A stretch of DNA of 64,000 nucleotides from Nocardiopsis_B sediminis (GTDB lineage: Bacteria > Actinomycetota > Actinomycetes > Streptosporangiales > Streptosporangiaceae). This document shows positions 57,055 to 64,000 of this stretch, one piece after another; position 1 is the stretch's first letter; each line of letters starts with the position of its first letter. Where the stretch lies: positions 310,001-374,000 of the forward strand of contig NZ_JBHSBH010000012.1 in the NCBI RefSeq assembly GCF_042650565.1, read 5' to 3'. The notes beneath the pieces were generated by a model that was not told where the DNA came from, did no database searches, and saw only the letters and a list, made by a program, of their open reading frames with translations. The translations under genes were made by a program, and so were the position numbers.

Positions 57055-58209
57055 CTACTTCAGCAGCTGGCGGGCCATCACCAGGCGCTGGATCTGGTTG
57101 GTGCCCTCGTAGATCTGGGTGATCTTGGCGTCGCGCATCATGCGCTCCAAGGGGAAGTCCTTGACGTAGCCGGCGCCGCCGAGGAGCTGGACGGCGTCGG
57201 TGGTGATCTCCATGGCGGCGTCGGAGGCGTAGCACTTGGCGGCGGCGCCGAAGAACGCCAGGTCGGCGTCGCCCCGCTCGGACTTGGCCGCGGCGGCGTA
57301 GACCATCTGGCGGGCGGTCTCCAGCTTCATCGCCATATCGGCGAGCATGAACTGGACGCCCTGGAAGTCGGCGATGGCCTTGCCGAACTGCTTGCGCTCC
57401 TTGACGTAGGCGAGCGCGTGGTCCAGCGCGCCCTGCGCGATGCCGACCGCCTGCGCCCCGATGGTGACGCGGGTGTGGTCCAGCGTGCGCAGCGCGATCT
57501 TGAGGCCCTGGCCGACCTCGCCGACGATGCGGTCGCCGGGGATGCGCACGTCGTCGAAGAACAGCTCGCGGGTGGGCGAGCCCTTGATGCCGAGCTTGCG
57601 CTCGGGCTCGCCGAGGGTGAAGCCCTCGTCGTCGTCATGGACGACGAACGCGGTGACGTTGCCGCCGCGCGGGCCGTCGGGGTCGGTGACGGCCATGACG
57701 GTGTAGTAGCGGCTGACCCCGGCGTTGGTGATCCACGACTTCTGCCCGTTGAGGATCCAGCCGTCGCCGTCGGCCACCGCCTGGGTGCGCATGCTCGCGG
57801 TGTCGGACCCGGCCTCGCGCTCGGACAGGCCGTAGGAGAACAGCGCCTCGCCGCGCGCGACCGGCGGCAGGTAGCGGCGCTTGACGTCGTCGGAGGCGGC
57901 GAGGATGAGCGGCATCGTGCCGAGCTTGTTGACCGCGGGGATCAGCGACGACGACGCGCACACGCGGGCGACTTCCTCGATGATGATGCAGGTGGCCAGC
58001 GCGTCGGCGCCCACGCCCTCGTACTCCTCGGCGATGTGCGCGGCGTGGAAGTCGGTGGCCCGGAGGGCGTCGTAGGCGGCCTGGGGGAAGGCGCTCTCGG
58101 CGTCGGTGGCGGCCGCGTGGGGGGCGATCTTGTCGTCGGCGACGGCGCGTACCGCTGCGCGCAGCTCTTCGTGGTCGTCGGTGGTGGTGAACAGGTCGAA
58201 GTCGCTCAT
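57055..58209 (-). CDS. Acyl-CoA dehydrogenase
   Basis: A 384-residue flavoenzyme. Signatures are LSEREAGSDTASM (residues near 130), the FAD/substrate segment GWILNGQKSWITNA, RKQFGKAIADFQGVQFMLAD, and the C-terminal ITQIYEGTNQIQRLVMARQL, in which the Glu of YEGT is the catalytic base of short/medium-chain enzymes. It oxidises an acyl-CoA at C2-C3 with electrons going to ETF. The divergent TetR gene probably regulates it. Confidence 0.93.
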   Translation of the reverse strand: MSDFDLFTTTDDHEELRAAVRAVADDKIAPHAAATDAESAFPQAAYDALRATDFHAAHIAEEYEGVGADALATCIIIEEVARVCASSSLIPAVNKLGTMPLILAASDDVKRRYLPPVARGEALFSYGLSEREAGSDTASMRTQAVADGDGWILNGQKSWITNAGVSRYYTVMAVTDPDGPRGGNVTAFVVHDDDEGFTLGEPERKLGIKGSPTRELFFDDVRIPGDRIVGEVGQGLKIALRTLDHTRVTIGAQAVGIAQGALDHALAYVKERKQFGKAIADFQGVQFMLADMAMKLETARQMVYAAAAKSERGDADLAFFGAAAKCYASDAAMEITTDAVQLLGGAGYVKDFPLERMMRDAKITQIYEGTNQIQRLVMARQLLK

Positions 58210-58263
58210 GTCGCCCTTCTCTCCGATCGTGGCACTTCGTGCCTTTGTGTGGCATCTCGTGTC

Positions 58264-58275
58264 ACCCTCTAGGGT
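58264..58275. promoter_or_regulatory. Short palindrome between acyl-CoA dehydrogenase and TetR genes
   Basis: ACCCT-CT-AGGGT lies midway between the two divergent starts and is extended by GTC on one side. Plausible TetR operator core. Weak by itself. Confidence 0.35.
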
Positions 58276-58363
58276 CAGGGTAGATGGTCGGGGTGGATGT
58301 GCGCACGGGTACGGGTGCAGTTCACCGTGGCCGGTATGGGACGGACGAGTCATGGAGGTGGTC

Positions 58364-59080
58364 GTGGGGCAGACGGTCAAGGCCGAGCGGGGCAGAACGG
58401 TCATGCCCGCGCGCGGCGCGGTGGTCGCGGCGGCGGTTCGGCTGTTCACCGAGCAGGGGTATGAGGCCACCACGATGGAGGACATCGCGGCGGCCGCGGG
58501 CGTGAGTCGGCGCAGCCTCTTCCGCCACTTCGGCTCCAAGGAGGACGTGCTCTTCGCCGAGCACGACGTGCGGCTGGAGACGGTCGTCCGCTACCTGGAG
58601 GCGGCCCCCGGCGACGAGCCGGTGGCCACCGTGCGGGCCGCGGCGCGGATGGTCTTCCAGGGATACGTGTCGGCGCCCGAGACCACCGTTCCCCGCTTCC
58701 ACCTGGTGCGCACCGTGCCGCGGCTGCGCGACCGGGAGATCGCCATGACCGCCCGCTACCAGGCCGCGTTCACCCACTACCTGACGCGCGGGCAGACCGA
58801 GGGCGACCGCGTGCTGGTCGGCGAGGCGGTCGCGGCGGCCGTCATAGCGGCGCACAACCACGTGCTCCGCTCGTGGCTGCGCGACCCCGGCCGCCCGGTG
58901 CCGTGGGCGCGGTTCGACCGCGCCATGGAGCTCGTCACCCGGTCGCTCGCCGCCGAACTGCGCGATCCCGGCGCCGAGCGGTCCGAGGCGGCCGTGCTCG
59001 TCGCGGTCTACCCGTCCGCGCTGAGCGGCGGCGACGTCCTGCGCCGCGTGCGCGAGGCGTTGGGGGAGGACGCGGACTAG
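58364..59080 (+). CDS. TetR-family regulator
   Basis: A 238-residue regulator with an N-terminal TetR HTH (VVAAAVRLFTEQGYEATTME, then DIAAAAGVSRRSLFRHFGSK) and a helical ligand domain with RFHLVRTVPRLRDREIAM. GTG 58364 follows GGAGG with a 5-base spacer. ATG 58352 in the same frame is possible. It is divergent from the acyl-CoA dehydrogenase gene, so an acyl-CoA or fatty-acid-related ligand is likely. Confidence 0.9.
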   Translation: MGQTVKAERGRTVMPARGAVVAAAVRLFTEQGYEATTMEDIAAAAGVSRRSLFRHFGSKEDVLFAEHDVRLETVVRYLEAAPGDEPVATVRAAARMVFQGYVSAPETTVPRFHLVRTVPRLRDREIAMTARYQAAFTHYLTRGQTEGDRVLVGEAVAAAVIAAHNHVLRSWLRDPGRPVPWARFDRAMELVTRSLAAELRDPGAERSEAAVLVAVYPSALSGGDVLRRVREALGEDAD

Positions 59081-59311
59081 CGTCGCGCCGGCCGGTTTCC
59101 CCGGGGCCGCTACCGGCTCCCCGGGGGGCCGCATCCAGCGGGTACGTGACGCCGCGGCCCCTCTGCTGGGGTAGATTCGGCGGGGGAGGCGCAGGTGCGC
59201 CTTCTTCGGCATGCGCGCAGACGCCCACCGCCGTGACAGCCGCGCGCCCCAGGCGCCGGACCCGATGAGGACGAGGGCCCACCCCCGGGGTGGGCGAGGA
59301 GACGGTACGCC

Positions 59312-60940
59312 GTGAGTGTGACAGCGGACAACGCCACGCAGAAGGCCCCGGAGGTCGCCGCCGAGGCCGCGCGGCGGCGCACGTTCGCGGTGATCTCCCA
59401 CCCCGACGCCGGCAAGTCGACGCTGACCGAGGCGCTCGCGCTGCACGCCGCCGCGATCACCTCCGCGGGCGCGGTGCACGGCAAGGGCGACCGCCGCGGC
59501 GTCACCTCCGACTGGATGGAGATGGAGCAGGCGCGCGGCATCTCCATCACCTCCGCCGCGCTGCGCATCGACTACGACGGCCGCGTCCTCAACCTGCTCG
59601 ACACCCCCGGCCACGCCGACTTCTCCGAGGACACCTACCGGGTGCTCTCGGCGGTGGACTGCGCGATCATGCTGCTCGACTCCGCCAAGGGCCTGGAGCC
59701 GCAGACCCTGAAGCTGTTCGACGTGTGCCGGGCCCGCCGGATGCCGGTGATCACCTTCGTCAACAAGTGGGACCGGCCCGGGCGGGAACCGCTCGAACTG
59801 CTGGACGAGATCGAGCAGCGCATCGGTCTGCGCCCCACCCCCATGAACTGGCCGGTGGGCATCGCCGGGGACTTCCGCGGGCTGATCGACCGCTCCGACG
59901 GCGACGGCTACACCAAGTTCCACCGCACCCCGGGCGGCGCCACCAAGGCCGTCGAGGAGCGGCTCACCGACGAGCAGGCCGCCGCGGCCGAGGACACCGC
60001 CTGGGAGCAGGCGCGCGAGGAGATCGAGCTGCTCGGCGAGATCGGCGCCGACTTCGACGAGGAGTCGTTCCGCGCCGGGGAGTCCTCGCCGGTGCTGTTC
60101 GGGGCCGCGCTGCCCAACTTCGGGATCTCCCAGCTCCTGGAGACCCTGGTGCGGCTCGCCCCGGCGCCGGCCGCGCAGCCCGACGCCAAGGGCGAGCCCC
60201 GGCCCATCACCGCCCCGTTCGCCGGCCAGGTCTTCAAGATGCAGGCCAACATGGACAAGGCGCACCGCGACCGCATGGCCTTCGTCCGGGTCGGCTCCGG
60301 CCGGTTCGACCGCGGCATGGTCCTGACCCACGCGGCCACCGGCCGCCCGTTCGCCACCAAGTACACCCAGGCGGTGTTCGGCAGCGAGCGGAGCACGATC
60401 GAGACCGCCTACCCCGGCGACGTGATCGCCCTCATCAACGCGCAGGCGCTGAGCGTGGGGGACACCCTCTACGACGGCCCCCGCGTGGAGTTCCCGCCGA
60501 TCCCCAGCTTCGCCCCCGAGCACTTCGCTGTGGCGCGCGCGGTGGACGCCGGGCGCTACAAGCAGTTCCAGCGCGGCATCTCCCAGCTCGACAGCGAGGG
60601 GGTGGTGCAGGTGCTGTCCTCCGATGTGCGCGGGGAGCAGGCGCCGGTGCTGGCGGCGGTGGGGCCCCTCCAGTTCGATGTGGTCAAGCACCGCATGGAG
60701 CACGAGTTCCGGGCGCCGATCGAGCTGTCGCACCTGGACTACTCGCTGGCGCGCCGCACCGACGCGGCCTCGGCCCCGGTCCTGCACGGGCTCTCCGGCG
60801 GGGAGGTCCTCACCCGCCGTTCCGACGGCGAGCTGCTCATGCTCGTGCACAACAAGTGGCGCCTGCGCGTCATCGAGCGCGACCACCCCGATCTCGTCCT
60901 CGAACCACTGCTGGCGGGCGGCGTGGAGGCCGCAGAATAA
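59312..60940 (+). CDS. prfC: Peptide chain release factor 3
   Basis: A 542-residue translational GTPase: G1 HPDAGKST (30-37), switch-region ARGISITSAAL, G3 DTPGHADF, G4 NKWDRP, then domain II and the RF3-specific C-terminal domain (FQRGISQLDSEGVVQVL, VGPLQFDVVKHRMEHEF). RF3 removes class I release factors after peptide release. The GTG start at 59312 is preceded by GAGGAGACGG. It is monocistronic with a terminator hairpin 12 bases downstream. RF3 is not universal in actinobacteria but is common in this group. Confidence 0.95.
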   Translation: MSVTADNATQKAPEVAAEAARRRTFAVISHPDAGKSTLTEALALHAAAITSAGAVHGKGDRRGVTSDWMEMEQARGISITSAALRIDYDGRVLNLLDTPGHADFSEDTYRVLSAVDCAIMLLDSAKGLEPQTLKLFDVCRARRMPVITFVNKWDRPGREPLELLDEIEQRIGLRPTPMNWPVGIAGDFRGLIDRSDGDGYTKFHRTPGGATKAVEERLTDEQAAAAEDTAWEQAREEIELLGEIGADFDEESFRAGESSPVLFGAALPNFGISQLLETLVRLAPAPAAQPDAKGEPRPITAPFAGQVFKMQANMDKAHRDRMAFVRVGSGRFDRGMVLTHAATGRPFATKYTQAVFGSERSTIETAYPGDVIALINAQALSVGDTLYDGPRVEFPPIPSFAPEHFAVARAVDAGRYKQFQRGISQLDSEGVVQVLSSDVRGEQAPVLAAVGPLQFDVVKHRMEHEFRAPIELSHLDYSLARRTDAASAPVLHGLSGGEVLTRRSDGELLMLVHNKWRLRVIERDHPDLVLEPLLAGGVEAAE

Positions 60941-60951
60941 CGTTCCCGACG

Positions 60952-60983
60952 GGGCCGCGACTTCTCTGCTGAGGTCGCGGCCC
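60952..60983 (+). terminator. Terminator after prfC
   Basis: GGGCCGCGAC (60952-60961) pairs perfectly with 60974-60983 around a 12-base loop and is followed by CTTCGTGTT. Confidence 0.75.
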
Positions 60984-61162
60984 TTCGTGTTCGCCTTGGG
61001 CGAATTTCTCCGCCGCGGTCCGATGGCGACCCGCTGTGTCAGGGCGTGACCTGCGGTGACGAGACCGTGGTCATGTGTCCGTTTTGTGAACGAGCACACC
61101 TCGCGTCACAGAGAAAAACCGTCAAAGTTTATGTCATGCTAAAACGAAGACGCAGTTCCTAG

Positions 61163-61177
61163 TGTGTCGCATGTCAC
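61163..61177. promoter_or_regulatory. CRP/GlxR-like site upstream of citrate synthase
   Basis: TGTG-N7-TCAC (61163-61177) matches the TGTGA-N6-TCACA half-site spacing of CRP-family regulators. It lies in an unusually AT-rich leader 150 bases before gltA. GlxR controls gltA in Corynebacterium. The assignment here is tentative. Confidence 0.35.
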
Positions 61178-61327
61178 CTGTTCGCGAATGCGTGACAATT
61201 GTATGATTTTGCTTCACTGGAGTTTAATGGAATCTGAACAGATTCACTGGTTCACCGGAACCCGGCACAAAGCCCGCGGGCTTTTCCCTGATTCCCCGCA
61301 CCTCCGCCTGGAAAGGTTGGCTCGGGC

Positions 61328-62623
<1,296 letters not shown>

Positions 62624-62649
62624 CCACAGGGCACCACTCACCCGGCACC

Positions 62650-62695
62650 GGACGGCGGCCGGGGCGCGGAGACTTCCGCGTCCCGGCCGCCGTCC
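62650..62695 (+). terminator. Terminator after gltA
   Basis: A 21-base stem (62650-62670 with 62675-62695) with one mismatch and a 4-base loop, followed by GTCTGTTTTG, a short T-rich stretch. Confidence 0.93.
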
Positions 62696-62798
62696 GTCTG
62701 TTTTGCACCAGGTCCGGGTAACGCTTTGACCTGGTCGATCATCGAGACCACCGTCACGGGGCAGGCGTGTAGGTGATCCGTCGACGATCGGGGAAGAC

Positions 62799-63347
62799 AT
62801 GCTCGACTACCTGGTGCGCCACTGGTGGGTGCTCATCCTGCGAGGGGCGATCGCCATCGTGTTCGGCCTGCTGGCCGTTGTCTGGCCCGCGATCACGCTG
62901 GTCGTGCTCGCGATCCTGTTCGGCTTCTACGCCCTGGTGGACGGGGCCATGGCCGGCGTGGCGGCGTTCCGGGCCGGCGACGGCAGCCGCGGCCCGCTGG
63001 TCGTCGAGGCCGTGCTCGGGGTGCTCTTCGGCATCGTCGCCCTGCTCTGGCCGGGGTTCACCGTACTGGCGCTGGCCCTGGTCATCGGCGCATGGGCGGT
63101 GGTGACGGGGGTTTTCGAGGTAGCCGCCGCCGTGCGGCTGCGCAAGGAACTCGCCCACGAATGGCTCTACGTCGTCAGCGGCGTGCTCTCCATCGCGTTC
63201 GGCATCGTGATCTGGTTCATCCCGGGCGTGGGCCTGGCGGCCGTCGCGCTGCTCATCGGGGTGTACGCGATCCTGTTCGGCGCGGTGCTGATCGCGCTGG
63301 GCCTGCGCGTGCGCGCGGAGGGGCGCAACCGCGGCATCATCGCCTGA
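62799..63347 (+). CDS. HdeD/DUF308 family membrane protein
   Basis: A 182-residue protein with six hydrophobic helices in three similar hairpins (WWVLILRGAIAIVFGLLAVV; LVVEAVLGVLFGIVALLWPG; LYVVSGVLSIAFGIVIWF), the internal threefold repeat of HdeD-type DUF308 proteins. In E. coli HdeD helps at high cell density under acid stress. The actinobacterial role is unknown. ATG 62799 is used. Confidence 0.87.
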   Translation: MLDYLVRHWWVLILRGAIAIVFGLLAVVWPAITLVVLAILFGFYALVDGAMAGVAAFRAGDGSRGPLVVEAVLGVLFGIVALLWPGFTVLALALVIGAWAVVTGVFEVAAAVRLRKELAHEWLYVVSGVLSIAFGIVIWFIPGVGLAAVALLIGVYAILFGAVLIALGLRVRAEGRNRGIIA

Positions 63348-63418
63348 CCGTCCCCGCCCCCAGGCCCGCCCCTGCGGGTAGAGTCGCCGCGAAGCGCGGA
63401 CCGCGGGGAGGGGAGGCC

Positions 63419-64000
63419 ATGAAACGCCTGGCGACCCGGCCCACGGGCACCGCGGCCGACATCGTCCTCGCCGCGGCGGTGGGCGTCGCGCAGATCCTGG
63501 CCGAGTTCCCGGCGGCCTGGTTCAGTGGTGCACCGCTGTCGGTGCCCGGTTTCGCGTTCCTGGCCGCCGGAGCGGCGTCGCTGGCGGTCCTGAGCCGGCT
63601 GCCCATGCTCACCGCGCTGGCCGTGGGGGTGTGCACCCCGCTCTACTACATCTTCGGCCAGGCCGACGGATGGGCGGCGTGGCTGATGTTCGTCGTCGCC
63701 GTGGTCCGGCTGGGCGCCACCCGGCACCGCGCCTCGGCGATCACCGCCACCGTCGTGGTGCTGGCGGTCATCGCCGCCGGCGAGACGGTCCAGTTCGAGC
63801 CCGCACGCGCCTTCTACGTCGTCGGCTGGGTGCTGGTCGTGCTCGCCGCCGGCGAGATCGCCCGAAACCGCAGCGCCTACCTGCACGAGGTCGAGCGACG
63901 GGCCGCCGAGGCCGAGCGGGGCCGCGAGGAAGAGGCCCGGCGCCGCGCCACCGAGGAGCGGCTGCGCATCGCGCGCGAGCTCCACGACGTCATCGCGCAC
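63419..64000 (+). CDS. Sensor histidine kinase, N-terminal part (truncated by window end)
   Basis: ATG 63419, preceded by GGGGAGGGGAGG, opens a frame that runs off the window after 194 codons. About six membrane helices (15-150) are followed by a charged coiled coil (EAERGREEEARRRATEERLR) and the start of a HisKA_3 box (IARELHDVIAH, with the phospho-accepting His). This is the layout of NarL-system kinases such as DesK/LiaS-like actinobacterial sensors. The ATPase domain and a response regulator should lie beyond the window. Confidence 0.9.
   Translation, partial: MKRLATRPTGTAADIVLAAAVGVAQILAEFPAAWFSGAPLSVPGFAFLAAGAASLAVLSRLPMLTALAVGVCTPLYYIFGQADGWAAWLMFVVAVVRLGATRHRASAITATVVVLAVIAAGETVQFEPARAFYVVGWVLVVLAAGEIARNRSAYLHEVERRAAEAERGREEEARRRATEERLRIARELHDVIAH

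Noticed and set aside
58322..61099. Leftward open frame of about 925 codons opposite TetR and prfC
   Set aside because: It overlaps two genes with unmistakable motifs on the other strand. No start signal or domain.

Overview
The window is uniformly high-GC DNA with strong third-position GC bias, many GTG starts and frequent 4-base ATGA/GTGA gene overlaps, so it comes from an actinomycete. A lysX fusion gene, a CYP157/CYP154-type P450 pair, a Pkn-type kinase, an AviRa-type methyltransferase and a GH12 cellulase fit a Streptomyces/Nocardiopsaceae-like soil organism. The exact genus is inference.

Layout. 1-10 kb: a leftward operon encoding an FN3/beta-propeller-like surface protein, a MoxR ATPase, a DUF58 protein, a transglutaminase-fold membrane protein and a pseudokinase with an extracellular FN3 domain. 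This is the gene order called the PFNA cluster in bifidobacteria. A tandem duplication sits at the DUF58/transglutaminase junction, and the transglutaminase and kinase both lack catalytic residues. 10-19 kb: lysX, a P450-ferredoxin pair, and a divergent drug exporter separated from the P450 by a striking array of TGRCRYC heptamers. 19-27 kb: a SUKH/discoidin-like protein, an XRE/DUF2975 pair, an HTH/Clp-N-SRPBCC pair, an IclR regulator with a divergent aspartase-transporter operon, and a proline-rich secreted protein. 27.3-29.8 kb: a decayed island in the 3' end of tRNA-Lys, holding a trypsin-like protease, one CRISPR-like repeat and a truncated NB-ARC-type gene. 30-34.3 kb: PspC, an exporter, a zincin and a membrane phosphoesterase. 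34.3-39.9 kb: tRNA-Glu, tRNA-Asp and tRNA-Phe, then a 5.2-kb arsenic-resistance island bounded by 44-bp att repeats, with a broken integrase at its tRNA end. 40-46.6 kb: a GH12 cellulase with a CelR/CebR-like operator, an ABC-F ATPase, a second tRNA-Asp, an AviRa-like rRNA methyltransferase and small conserved genes. 46.7-54 kb: an alanine/glycine:cation symporter, a voltage-gated channel with an unusual filter, a GNAT protein, a secreted peptide gene interrupted by an in-frame TGA, copper-responsive copZ, and two overlapping P450 genes, the first without the ExxR motif. 54-64 kb: a P-loop kinase, a zinc-ribbon protein, an active-looking Ser/Thr kinase, an acyl-CoA dehydrogenase with a divergent TetR regulator, prfC, citrate synthase, an HdeD-like protein and the start of a histidine kinase.

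How the parts work together. The left operon looks like a cell-surface assembly or signalling module. The arsenic island is a complete detoxification set: regulator, effluxer, reductase and C-As lyase-like protein. ABC-F and AviRa-like proteins both act on ribosomes in their families and sit on either side of a tRNA-Asp gene. Several regulators have visible operators next to them (IclR, ArsR, CsoR-type, XRE/DUF2975, HTH/Clp-N, CelR-like). All calls were made by eye from motifs and context. Nothing was searched or computed.
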